A stretch of DNA of 10,574 nt, taken from an uncultured Treponema sp. (GTDB lineage Bacteria; Spirochaetota; Spirochaetia; Treponematales; Treponemataceae). The notes under the pieces are model-generated. The model saw only the letters and a program-made list of their open reading frames with translations. It was not told where the DNA came from and did no database searches. The translations under genes were made by a program, and so were the position numbers. The stretch covers positions 1-10,574 of the forward strand of contig NZ_CALHGC010000372.1 in the NCBI RefSeq assembly GCF_938029485.1, written 5' to 3'. Below, piece after piece: positions 1-7,453 of this stretch; position 1 is the stretch's first letter, and every line of letters begins with the position of its first letter.

Positions 1-779
1 CGGGTAACCGAGTCAAAGAGGAGCATTACATCTTTTCCTTGGTCACGGAAATACTCGGCGATTGCGGTTGCCGTGTATGCGCCGCGGATACGGGCAAGCG
101 GGCTGGTATCGGATGTCGCGGTTACCACAACCGAATGTTTCAGCCCTTCCGGCCCGAGGTCGTGTTCCAAAAAGTCGTTTACCTCGCGGCCGCGTTCGCC
201 GATTAATGCAATGACGTTGACATCGGCACTCGTATTCCGTGCGATCATCCCCATCAAGGTTGATTTACCGATACCGGAACCGGCAAAGATACCGATACGC
301 TGTCCCCTGCCGACGGCAAGGAGTGCGTCGATAGCACGGATACCGGTTACGATTCGTTCTTTAATGGGACGCCGTTCCATCGGATCGGGCGGCGGTGCAA
401 GAATAGGGTAGTGAAGGGGAGAGTAGGGTTCCTGTTTGCCGTCCGCTGCCCTTCCAAGCGAATCGACGACGCGGCCGAGCAATACCGAACCGACGGGTAC
501 GGAAAGCGTTGTGCCGCTTGCGATTACCTCGCAGCCGATTTCCACACCTTGTATATCCTCATACGTCATCAGCTGTACGGTTGAGCCGTTTAAGCCGATA
601 ACCTCGGCGATGATGCTCTGCGTGTTATCTTTGAGATTGATTCTGCATAATTCCCCGACGGAGACTTGCGGGCCGCGGCTTTCGATAAGCAGTCCCTGTA
701 CACGGCTGACAACACCGGTGCGCTTAATGGGTTCCGTTTCGGAAACTGCGTCAAGGTATTTATCAAAAGGCGACGTCAT
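1..779 (-). CDS. fliI: Flagellum-specific type III export ATPase FliI (5' part; truncated by window edge)
   Basis: This is the ATPase of the flagellar type III export apparatus. It acts at the cytoplasmic base of the basal body, where with FliH and FliJ it unloads export substrates onto the gate. My translation gives 259 complete codons from ATG 779-777, about 60% of the usual ~440-450 residues; the rest lies left of the window. Residues 20-110 form the N-terminal beta-barrel-like region. The Walker A P-loop GSGIGKST is at 167-174 (Lys172). The F1/FliI-type motif GERGREV is at 194-200. Walker B VMLLFDS is at 251-257 (Asp256). It starts 3 nt after the fliH stop and has only a weak Shine-Dalgarno (GAAAG), which suggests translational coupling to fliH. 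The family resembles the F1-ATPase beta subunit, but the position between flagellar genes and the N-terminal sequence favour FliI. No frame disruption is seen in the visible part. Confidence 0.96.
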   Translation of the reverse strand, partial: MTSPFDKYLDAVSETEPIKRTGVVSRVQGLLIESRGPQVSVGELCRINLKDNTQSIIAEVIGLNGSTVQLMTYEDIQGVEIGCEVIASGTTLSVPVGSVLLGRVVDSLGRAADGKQEPYSPLHYPILAPPPDPMERRPIKERIVTGIRAIDALLAVGRGQRIGIFAGSGIGKSTLMGMIARNTSADVNVIALIGERGREVNDFLEHDLGPEGLKHSVVVTATSDTSPLARIRGAYTATAIAEYFRDQGKDVMLLFDSVT

Positions 780-782
780 AAG

Positions 783-1721
783 CTACTTTCGATTTGAAGA
801 CCCGTCGGAGGAAGCCGCTCGCGTCCGTATCGGAGATATTTCGAGGATGCGTTGTTCAAGTTCATGCAGCTGAGAGGCAATACGCGCGTCCACCGAACCG
901 AAATCGGTTTCGATGATACAGCCGCCCGCATCTACCGATAAATCCTCTACGACGGTAATGTTTTTGATATTCTCTGCAGCTGCCAAGAAGTCCTTGGTAT
1001 GCTCGCTCGTTAATCCGACATCGGCAAGGTTTACCCGTAGAATGACATCGGCACGTCCCTTTACCTTGCGCAGCGCATGGATAATATTCGATGTTACGAC
1101 ATTCCGTTGATTTTCGGAGATTACTTTTACAATCTTGCGGGTCATCAGCAGTACAAGGTCGACAATCTGCTGCTCGGTTTCTGCTAAAATCTCTTCGCGT
1201 TTATCCATCGTGCGTTCGATCATCGTATGGAGCCGCTCTATCAAACGGGTTACTTCGACTTTTCCTTCTTTAAATCCGGCTTCCCGTCCGGCATCGAAGC
1301 CTTCGGTAAAAGCCTTTTTTTGCGTAGCCGCTTCGGTTTGTTCGGCTTTATCGACAATATCGGCAGCTTTTTTCTCCGCCTCGCTGACTATTTCTTGAGC
1401 TTGTTCGCGGGCTTTTTGCGCATCGATTTGAGATACATCCATCTGCCGCTTTGCTTCTTCAAAAGCGGTTTTCTTTGCGTTTTCGATAATTTCATCGGCT
1501 TCGCGGTGAGCGTCGGCTATGAGCTGTTCTTTTTCGACTTCCCATTGACGCTTAAATTCTTCCGCTTCGTTTTTGAGATCCTCAAGCGTCGGCCCCTCGG
1601 GAACCGGAACGGCTTCTACCACCTCGGTAGTAGTTTCCGGTTCAAAGGTTTTCGCTAAGGTCAGCACCATATCGCTACTGAGCTTTTTAACTTCAAAATC
1701 ACGAAAAATATTTTTAGCCAC
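783..1721 (-). CDS. fliH: Flagellar assembly protein FliH (export ATPase regulator)
   Basis: FliH is the peripheral stalk-like partner of FliI. It inhibits the ATPase and tethers it to the C-ring and export gate in the cytoplasm. The 312-residue product has a variable N-terminus. A long charged Ala/Glu/Lys-rich coiled coil occupies about 47-135. Next come three consecutive GxxxG repeats (G141, G145, G149, G153), a known FliH hallmark. A conserved C-terminal FliH/YscL domain spans about 180-295 (signature around VDAGGCIIETDFGSVDARI at 263-281). It is longer than the enterobacterial protein (about 235 aa), mainly in the coiled-coil arm. The start is GTG (1721-1719), not ATG. It is chosen because a strong AAAAGGAG site (1738-1731) lies 9 nt upstream and no in-frame ATG fits better. 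An 85-nt gap separates it from fliG, one of the two largest in the cluster; I see no convincing promoter there. Confidence 0.93.
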   Translation of the reverse strand: MAKNIFRDFEVKKLSSDMVLTLAKTFEPETTTEVVEAVPVPEGPTLEDLKNEAEEFKRQWEVEKEQLIADAHREADEIIENAKKTAFEEAKRQMDVSQIDAQKAREQAQEIVSEAEKKAADIVDKAEQTEAATQKKAFTEGFDAGREAGFKEGKVEVTRLIERLHTMIERTMDKREEILAETEQQIVDLVLLMTRKIVKVISENQRNVVTSNIIHALRKVKGRADVILRVNLADVGLTSEHTKDFLAAAENIKNITVVEDLSVDAGGCIIETDFGSVDARIASQLHELEQRILEISPIRTRAASSDGSSNRK

Positions 1722-1806
1722 TTTTAGAATCTCCTTTTAAACGGATTGCTCTGCATTTCCGCTTACGCGCATAATGCGGCAGGATAGTTTGCCGCGTCCG
1801 TTCAAC

Positions 1807-2868
1807 TTAGACAATCATCTCGTCTTCGTCGGAACGTGCAATAACAATATCGCCGTTGTCTTCCAAGTGCCGGATAATCGAAACAATCTTCTGCTGTGCT
1901 TCTTCGACGTCCTTCAAACGAGTCGGCCCCATGTATTCCATTTCTTCTTTCAACATGCTTGCCGCACGCTTGGACATATTTCTGAATATCTTATCCTGTA
2001 CTTCGGTATCGACAATTTTAAGCGCTTTTGCAAGCTCTTCACTGTTAACCTCACGCAGCACCTTCTGAATGGAACGGTCGTCGAGCATAACAATATCTTC
2101 GAATACGAACATACGTTTCTTAATCTCTTCCGCAAGGTCCGGATCTTGATCTTCAAGCGACTCGATAATCGATTTTTCGGAAGATCGATCGACAAGGTTG
2201 AGGATTTCAACAATGCTTTCGACACCGCCCGCCGCCGTATAATCTTCGCTGGAAAGGGTAGAAAGTTTCTTTTCGAGTACCCGTTCAACCTCGCGCAAAA
2301 CATCGGGCGAAGTTCTATCCATTGTTGCGATACGGCGGGCTACGTCGCTCTGAATTTCGTCGGGCAGGTTTTGCAAAATAACCGATGCTTTCTGCGGTTC
2401 CAGATACGCAAGGATCAGCGCAATAGTTTGCGGATGTTCCTGCTGAATAAAGTTTAAAAGGTGCGCCGGATCGGTACGCCGGATAAAGTCGAATGGGCGT
2501 ACCTGCAACGAGCTGGTGAGCCGGTTGATAACCTCAATCGCCTTTTGGCTGCCGAGCGATTTTTCCAATAAACCGCGCGCATAGTCGATACCGCCGGTTG
2601 TAATGAAGTTTTGGGCGGCCATCAGATCTTGAAATTCCTGCAAGACCGCTTCTTTCAGTTCGGATTCAACCGTTTCGGTACGGGCGATTTCGAACACGAG
2701 TTTTTCGATTTCGTCCTCGCGCATTTGTTCCATGATTTTAGCGGAGATTTCTTCTCCGACTGCAACCAAGAAAATTGCCGCCTTTTGCCGCCCGTTCAGG
2801 GATTTTATATCTTTCTGCTTTTTGTTGTTTGCTGCATTCGCTTTTTCTTTTGCGGGTGATACTGCCAT
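1807..2868 (-). CDS. fliG: Flagellar motor switch protein FliG (probably the FliG2 paralogue)
   Basis: FliG is the rotor protein on the cytoplasmic face of the MS ring. It binds FliF, FliM and the MotA stator, and so generates torque and takes part in switching. The 353 residues match the family length. The N-terminal FliF-binding domain covers about 20-110. The middle armadillo domain has the FliM-binding EHPQ motif at 144-147. The MFVF hinge is at 253-256. The torque helix carries the charged motif DDRSIQ at 263-268 with an Arg/Glu-rich continuation, so the electrostatic residues expected of an active motor are present. Spirochaetes usually encode two FliG proteins; from family knowledge the one beside fliF in this operon is the motor protein often called FliG2, but only one copy is in the window. 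ATG 2868 lies 1 nt after the fliF stop. Its GGAGG (2879-2875) sits inside the end of fliF, implying coupled translation. Confidence 0.97.
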   Translation of the reverse strand: MAVSPAKEKANAANNKKQKDIKSLNGRQKAAIFLVAVGEEISAKIMEQMREDEIEKLVFEIARTETVESELKEAVLQEFQDLMAAQNFITTGGIDYARGLLEKSLGSQKAIEVINRLTSSLQVRPFDFIRRTDPAHLLNFIQQEHPQTIALILAYLEPQKASVILQNLPDEIQSDVARRIATMDRTSPDVLREVERVLEKKLSTLSSEDYTAAGGVESIVEILNLVDRSSEKSIIESLEDQDPDLAEEIKKRMFVFEDIVMLDDRSIQKVLREVNSEELAKALKIVDTEVQDKIFRNMSKRAASMLKEEMEYMGPTRLKDVEEAQQKIVSIIRHLEDNGDIVIARSDEDEMIV

Positions 2869-2869
2869 A

Positions 2870-4573
2870 CTATTCCTCCATCAACCATGTGCGCAGCAGT
2901 AATGCAACATCTTCAGGATGTTCACGCGCATTGTTTATAACATTTTCCAACAGTTCGCGCCGTTTCATCTCTTCTACGGACATTGAAACTTCCATACCGG
3001 CCTGTTCCGCTTCCCACAGCGCTTTTTCGCGTTCAAGCTGATGCTGCCGTAAAAGCTCTTCTTCGCGGAGCCGCTTTCTCCGTTCAATTTCGCGGCTGAC
3101 AATACGGTAAATGATAAAGATAAGTAATAGGAATGCCAAACCTGCTAAACTGATCAGCAGTATCCATCGCCGCTGAATGGCTTTGAAATAGGCATCATCT
3201 TCTTTTTCAAATTCCGCTAAGCGATCGAATTGGATGTTGAGAACACTTACCGAATCGTTCCGCAGTGCGTTGTAGCCGATTGCATTTTGAACGGCCTGCG
3301 TCGCTTTTTGTAATTCTTCATCGGAAATCGGAATATACTCACGCTCAATCTGTCCGTCTTTAATGATGAGATTGCCGTTTGCATCTTTCTTTTTGCGCCA
3401 TTGCCCGTCGATGTTTACCGACACGGTACGGCGTCCCATTTCAGGGCTGACAATCTCGGATGTTCTCCGGCTGCCGATTTCTTCGTTTGTTCTTACAATC
3501 GACTGCGTAGATAATCCTGTTAAATTGCTGGTATCCCGATATGAAGGAGCTGTTTGTCCTTCCACGCCTGCGGGGCCTTCCGGGTTAAAGCCGGTACCCT
3601 GATAGGTGGTCGTTGCCGTTTCCGAAGAACGGGTAACCGAAGCGCGTACCTCGGATTCATCGTACGGGGTTTCAGGATTGTCCGGTCTCAGCTGGAAGGG
3701 CAGGAATTCTACCGTTTCGGCTGTCTTTTCCGACATATCCATATCGATCTTAATACTGAGTTCCCGGACACGATCGGTGCCGTAGGTCTTTTGCAGAATA
3801 TTAAGAATTTTGATTTCATACTGCGTTTCCAGTTTTGCAATAATCTTCTGTTGTTTTTCGATAATGGAAAGGCGGTCAAAGTCCTTCATCCCTGCAAAAT
3901 CGTTGAGAATATTACCGCTGTTATCGGCAATGGTAATATTGTCATCGGTTAAACCTTCAACGGCATATTTTAAGACCTTTTGAATACCTTCAATTTTTTT
4001 ACGGTTCGTACTGATGTCGCTGCCCGGTTTCGGATAGAGGATAATACTTGCCGTTACGGGATTTTGCTCTGATTGAAAAAACTTATCTTTCGGCATATTG
4101 ACGACAACGCTTGCATCATCCACATCGTCCAGCGCTTTAATGTGCTTGCGGACTTCTTCGATAACGGCGCGCCGTATGTCGATATTGCGCTCAAAGTCCG
4201 TCCGTGTCCAGCGTTCTACGTCGAAAATAGCCCACGGGTCGGTATTCTGCGGAATAAGGTCTTCACGCAAGAGAATAGCACGCATCCGGCGAGCGGTTTG
4301 TTCGTCATTCACCGAAATAACTCCCGATTGCGAAACGGTTGCTTTCACATTCTCTTCGTTGAGCCTTAGAATGATACGTTCTCTGACCGTTGCATCCGTT
4401 ACCGGAGTATCGATGAGTGGTACAAGAGATGGTTTAGCCGACCATGAAGTAAGCAAGACGATAATGACAACTGCCGCAATAACTACGGCTGCCAATATGC
4501 CTTTTTGGATAAGCGTCCACTTACTCCATAGTGTTTTGATTTGCGTTAATGTTTTTTTAAACCATTCGTTCAT
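2870..4573 (-). CDS. fliF: Flagellar MS-ring protein FliF
   Basis: FliF oligomerises in the inner membrane to form the MS ring, the foundation on which the rod, switch and export gate assemble. The 567-residue product has the expected layout. A short cytoplasmic N-terminus is followed by a first transmembrane helix at about 25-44. A large periplasmic part holds the ring-building motifs (about 45-290) and a low-complexity Ser/Thr/Gly-rich loop near 310-375. A second transmembrane helix lies at about 470-492. A charged cytoplasmic tail ends in the FliG-binding segment around EHPEDVALLLRTWL (551-564). ATG 4573 is preceded at 4 nt by GGAGG (4582-4578) in a purine-rich run. The 51-nt gap after fliE contains an extended -10-like TGTTATACT (minus strand; TATACT is complementary to 4610-4615) without a -35 box, too weak to call as a promoter. 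Length and both membrane segments indicate an intact gene. Confidence 0.97.
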   Translation of the reverse strand: MNEWFKKTLTQIKTLWSKWTLIQKGILAAVVIAAVVIIVLLTSWSAKPSLVPLIDTPVTDATVRERIILRLNEENVKATVSQSGVISVNDEQTARRMRAILLREDLIPQNTDPWAIFDVERWTRTDFERNIDIRRAVIEEVRKHIKALDDVDDASVVVNMPKDKFFQSEQNPVTASIILYPKPGSDISTNRKKIEGIQKVLKYAVEGLTDDNITIADNSGNILNDFAGMKDFDRLSIIEKQQKIIAKLETQYEIKILNILQKTYGTDRVRELSIKIDMDMSEKTAETVEFLPFQLRPDNPETPYDESEVRASVTRSSETATTTYQGTGFNPEGPAGVEGQTAPSYRDTSNLTGLSTQSIVRTNEEIGSRRTSEIVSPEMGRRTVSVNIDGQWRKKKDANGNLIIKDGQIEREYIPISDEELQKATQAVQNAIGYNALRNDSVSVLNIQFDRLAEFEKEDDAYFKAIQRRWILLISLAGLAFLLLIFIIYRIVSREIERRKRLREEELLRQHQLEREKALWEAEQAGMEVSMSVEEMKRRELLENVINNAREHPEDVALLLRTWLMEE

Positions 4574-4624
4574 GTGTCCTCCCCCTTACTGAACGAACCT
4601 GCTACAATAAGTATAACAGCTCCA

Positions 4625-4987
4625 TTATCTGGTTATGGTAATATCATTCCAACTTTTTACGACGCGGTCGATCAGCGTCTGCACGATTTTCAGCGACATA
4701 CCGGCTTCCGCCATTGCGATGGTAATATCGTGTACATCTACGGATTCCGGATCGACAATCATCTGTTGTCCGAGTTCCGCAGTCCGCTGCTGTTTTGCAT
4801 TTACTTCGTCAAAGGCTTTGAGCAGGGTCTGCTCAAAGCTCATTGCTTTTTTATTTACTGCCGTATCGACTAAATCCGTATCAGAAACCATGCGGCTGCG
4901 GAAGTTATCGACGGCGATCGGCGCTATTGCCGGATTTTTCATAATAGCCGGAACCTTATACAAGGTTGCCGTATTGGTAATAGTCAT
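4625..4987 (-). CDS. fliE: Flagellar hook-basal body protein FliE (MS ring-rod junction)
   Basis: FliE is a small exported protein that anchors the rod to the MS ring in the periplasm. The 120-residue product fits the family (about 100-120 aa). It has the typical segment around SFEQTLLKAFDEVN (50-63). The conserved C-terminal helix covers about 80-115, including VDVHDITIAMAEAGMSLK (83-100), corresponding to the FliE signature with its amphipathic Leu/Met pattern. There is no cleavable signal peptide, as expected for a type III flagellar substrate. ATG 4987 is 17 nt after the flgC stop, with a modest AAGGGG Shine-Dalgarno. A later Met at residue 16 would remove part of the N-terminus and has no better ribosome site. 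Its place between flgC and fliF is the usual order in spirochaetes and many other bacteria. Confidence 0.94.
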   Translation of the reverse strand: MTITNTATLYKVPAIMKNPAIAPIAVDNFRSRMVSDTDLVDTAVNKKAMSFEQTLLKAFDEVNAKQQRTAELGQQMIVDPESVDVHDITIAMAEAGMSLKIVQTLIDRVVKSWNDITITR

Positions 4988-5004
4988 AGGTGCCCCTTAT
5001 CTCG

Positions 5005-5460
5005 TTAGCGTCCGATCTCGAGCGCACGCTGAAACATTTCTTTTGAACCCTGAACAACCGCCGCATTCGCTTCATACGAGCGGGAGGCGGAGATAAGGTC
5101 AACCATTTCCGTTACGATATTCACATTCGGATATTCCACGTAACCCGCTTTCGGCCCCGAAAGTATTGCATGGGGATGGTCGGGTTCATAGGAAAGCCGC
5201 GGTTCGGAGTTATCTTTTTCGATACCGGTTACACGAACCCCCGTTCCGACGCCTCTATCCATATCGGAAGAAACAAAGGGAAGCCGCCAATCGATGCCGT
5301 CATTTTTCTGCGCAAGAACGACGCGGCTGCGGCGGAAATAGCCTCCTTCCTGTGAACTGGTGGTGGAAGCATTGGCGATGTTATCGGAAATAACATCCGT
5401 CCGTAACCGTTCGGCGCTCATGCCGGTTGCCGCTATGTTGATACTGCTGAAGATACCCAT
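5005..5460 (-). CDS. flgC: Flagellar basal-body proximal rod protein FlgC
   Basis: FlgC is a proximal rod subunit assembled in the periplasm on the MS ring after export by the flagellar type III system. The 151 residues show both terminal helices of the rod/hook/filament axial family. The N-terminal motif NIAATGMSAERLRTDVISDN (8-27) runs into the ANAS turn. The C-terminal block VDLISASRSYEANAAVVQGS (120-139) is followed by MFQRALEIGR. The middle (about 45-105) is the variable surface region. ATG 5460 has AAGGAG (5472-5467) at 6 nt, and this ribosome site overlaps the flgB stop codon, so the two genes are probably translated in a coupled fashion. FlgC is normally about 135-155 residues, so this copy is full length. 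FlgB, FlgF and FlgG share the same fold, but the length and C-terminus are those of FlgC. Confidence 0.97.
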   Translation of the reverse strand: MGIFSSINIAATGMSAERLRTDVISDNIANASTTSSQEGGYFRRSRVVLAQKNDGIDWRLPFVSSDMDRGVGTGVRVTGIEKDNSEPRLSYEPDHPHAILSGPKAGYVEYPNVNIVTEMVDLISASRSYEANAAVVQGSKEMFQRALEIGR

Positions 5461-5470
5461 TTACCGCTCC

Positions 5471-5890
5471 TTATTTTAACACCGACTGTACTTGGCTGTA
5501 CTGAAAACCGGTCATCTGACTTAACAGCTGATACTGCATCTGAATCTTGAGGATAGTCATTGCTTCTTCTTCAGCATCTACGTTGTTGCCGTTTGCCTTT
5601 GCCGTCGTGGTATAGTCCAGCACACGGCGCGGAGAAACCGAACGATAGTCGATAACACCGTCCGACTTAATATGCTTCGGATTGGTTACCGTTAACTGAA
5701 ATTGACCGGCAGCCCGTTTTTCGGAATCGAGCGCGTGTTTTAACTCCGTTTCAAAATTGACTGATGTACGCTTGAAATCCGGTATCTCCGAGTTTGCAAG
5801 GTTATTTGCCGACACGGTATAGCGAAGGGCGTTTACATCAAGCGCACGGTGTAAAAGATCAACTGTCTTTTGAAAACTGTTTATGTGCAT
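5471..5890 (-). CDS. flgB: Flagellar basal-body proximal rod protein FlgB
   Basis: FlgB is the proximal rod subunit closest to FliE and is exported through the flagellar type III pathway. The 139-residue product has the N-terminal axial-protein motif TVSANNLANSEIPDFKR (25-41). It has the FlgB C-terminal signature NNVDAEEEAMTILKIQMQYQ (102-121), followed by a predicted helix to the end. ATG 5890 has AGGAG (5900-5896) at 5 nt. It is the first flagellar gene of the cluster. The 75-nt gap to the upstream hslU carries a sigma-28-like promoter, so flgB may head its own transcript in addition to read-through from hslVU. The gene appears complete and of normal length (about 130-140 aa). Confidence 0.97.
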   Translation of the reverse strand: MHINSFQKTVDLLHRALDVNALRYTVSANNLANSEIPDFKRTSVNFETELKHALDSEKRAAGQFQLTVTNPKHIKSDGVIDYRSVSPRRVLDYTTTAKANGNNVDAEEEAMTILKIQMQYQLLSQMTGFQYSQVQSVLK

Positions 5891-5932
5891 CTCAACTCCT
5901 CTTTATTTCTATTAAGCTATTCGTATACTCAT

Positions 5933-5959
5933 ATATCGGCATTATAAAAATTCCCTTGA
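5933..5959 (-). promoter_or_regulatory. Candidate sigma-28 (FliA-type) promoter for flgB, overlapped by a sigma-70 -10 box
   Basis: Read on the minus strand, the hslU-flgB gap contains TCAAGGGA-N11-GCCGATAT. The -10 part matches 7 of 8 bases of the flagellar sigma-28 consensus GCCGATAA. The -35 part matches TAAAGTTT at 4 of 8, including 3 of the 4 core bases, and the 11-nt spacing is exactly canonical. A perfect TATAAT (minus strand, 5946-5941) lies in the spacer and could serve sigma-70, although its -35 (GTAACG at 17 nt) is poor. Transcription would begin near 5925, leaving a leader of roughly 35 nt with a good flgB ribosome site. Sigma-28-like promoters are known for treponemal motility genes in general; use of this one is inferred. 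Confidence 0.6.
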
Positions 5960-5965
5960 GGAACG

Positions 5966-7432
5966 TTACAGAATATAACGGGATAAATCTTGATCCTGTA
6001 CGATGTCTTTCAACCGTTCATCGACATACGCGCGGTCTATTTCGACGGTTTTTTCGGTCATGTCGCTTGCGTTAAACGAAATATCCTCCAACAGCATTTC
6101 CATGATTGTGTGAAGGCGGCGGGCGCCGATGTTTTCCATCGTCGAGTTGACCTCTGCTGCAAGATTGCTCATGCGGTCGATTGCCTCATCCTTAAAGATG
6201 ACGGCAAGCCCTTCGGTTTCGAGCAGCGCTTTATACTGTTTGGTTAATGCGTTTTTAGGTTCAAGCAGAATCCGCTTAAAGTCCTCCGCATGGAGCGATT
6301 CCAGCTCTACGCGCAACGGGAAGCGCCCTTGAAATTCGGGAATAAGGTCGCTCGGTTTTGAAATGCTGAAAGCCCCCGCCGCGATGAACAGGATGTGACG
6401 GGTATCGACGACGCCGAACTTTGTGTTGACTTTGGAGCCTTCTACGATTGGAAGGATGTCGCGCTGTACCCCTTCGCGGGATACGTCGATGCCGCTGCTC
6501 CGCTCGCTTTTGGAAGCGACCTTATCGATTTCGTCGATGAAAATGATGCCCATCTGCTCGACCCGCTCTTTTGCTTCTTCTACAATTTTATCGTGATCGA
6601 CGAGCTTATCGAGCTGATCATCCATGATAATCGTACGCGCTTCTTTTACATTGGTTGTTTTGCGCTTATTTTTATTGGCGCCCATCAGCATACTGCTGAT
6701 ATTCGACATCGCGCTTTCGAGGTCTTCCATGCTGGAACCGCCGGCAAAGATTTCAAAACTCGGCATACCGGACTGCTGCACGGAAATTTCTACCATTTTA
6801 TCTTCAAATTTGCCGTCCCGCAGCATCTTGCGGAATTTTTCCCGCGTTCCGCTCATGTCGTCGTTATCCGACTCGTCTTCCTCTCCCGTATGGCCGGTAT
6901 CCGTTTCAATTTTGCCTGCATTTTCCGATTCGGCGTCTTTTCCCGCTTCGCCGGTAATTAAAAGCGGCTTAGGGTCTTCTTTCCGATTCCGCTTCTTTTT
7001 GTTGGAGCCCGGCAGCAAAAGGTCGAGGAGAATTTCCTCCGTGTTTTTTTCCGCCTGCGCTTTCAGCGTTTCCTGCATTTCGCTTTTTACCATAGAATAG
7101 CCGACAGCCATCAGGTCGCGGATCATCGATTCAACGTCGCGGCCGACATAGCCGACTTCGGTGTACTTTGTCGCCTCTACTTTAAGGAACGGCGCTCCTG
7201 AAAGTTTTGCAAGGCGTCGGGCAATTTCGGTTTTACCCACGCCGGTCGGTCCGATCATCAAGATATTTTTCGGCGCTATTTCTTCGCGGATTTCTTCGCT
7301 CAATTTAAATCGGCGTGTCCTGTTTCGCAGGGCAACGGCGACGGCCTTTTTAGCCTTTGTCTGCCCGATAATATATTTGTCAAGCTCCGCCACAATATGC
7401 GGAGGGGTGAGTTCATCCAAGTTGATTGTCAT
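5966..7432 (-). CDS. hslU: ATP-dependent protease ATPase subunit HslU (ClpY)
   Basis: HslU is the hexameric AAA+ unfoldase that feeds substrates into the HslV peptidase chamber in the cytoplasm. The 488 residues contain Walker A GPTGVGKT at 61-68, the pore loop GYVG at 94-97, Walker B IIFIDEID at 296-303 and the Arg-containing GRFPLRVEL at 369-377. The C-terminus ends SRYIL, the type of tail that docks in HslV pockets. The intermediate (I) domain between about 110 and 240 carries a charged, acidic, low-complexity segment (about 143-200, with a Glu/Asp cluster at 184-192). This probably explains the extra length over E. coli HslU (443 aa). ATG 7432 has AGAGGA about 10 nt upstream and lies 21 nt after hslV. 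ClpX is a relative, but the missing zinc domain, the I domain and the linked hslV settle the identity. Confidence 0.97.
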   Translation of the reverse strand: MTINLDELTPPHIVAELDKYIIGQTKAKKAVAVALRNRTRRFKLSEEIREEIAPKNILMIGPTGVGKTEIARRLAKLSGAPFLKVEATKYTEVGYVGRDVESMIRDLMAVGYSMVKSEMQETLKAQAEKNTEEILLDLLLPGSNKKKRNRKEDPKPLLITGEAGKDAESENAGKIETDTGHTGEEDESDNDDMSGTREKFRKMLRDGKFEDKMVEISVQQSGMPSFEIFAGGSSMEDLESAMSNISSMLMGANKNKRKTTNVKEARTIIMDDQLDKLVDHDKIVEEAKERVEQMGIIFIDEIDKVASKSERSSGIDVSREGVQRDILPIVEGSKVNTKFGVVDTRHILFIAAGAFSISKPSDLIPEFQGRFPLRVELESLHAEDFKRILLEPKNALTKQYKALLETEGLAVIFKDEAIDRMSNLAAEVNSTMENIGARRLHTIMEMLLEDISFNASDMTEKTVEIDRAYVDERLKDIVQDQDLSRYIL

Positions 7433-7453
7433 AATCGTATTTTCCTCTCGTTA

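Noticed and set aside
1774..2457. Open frame of 227 codons on the plus strand opposite fliG, with similar long ones at 1227-1658, 3554-3952 and 6395-6961
   Set aside because: All lie antisense to strongly supported genes (fliG, fliH, fliF, hslU), have no ribosome site or family resemblance, and are a by-product of codon bias on the coding strand.
4603..4624. Promoter for fliF (extended -10 TGTTATACT on the minus strand, TATACT opposite 4610-4615)
   Set aside because: No -35 match at any usual spacing (CCATAA at 17 nt), and the gene is embedded in an obvious operon.
5947..5964. Intrinsic terminator between hslU and flgB (TTCC-TCAAG-GGAA followed by Ts on the minus strand)
   Set aside because: Only a 4-5 bp stem with little GC; the same bases fit a promoter far better.
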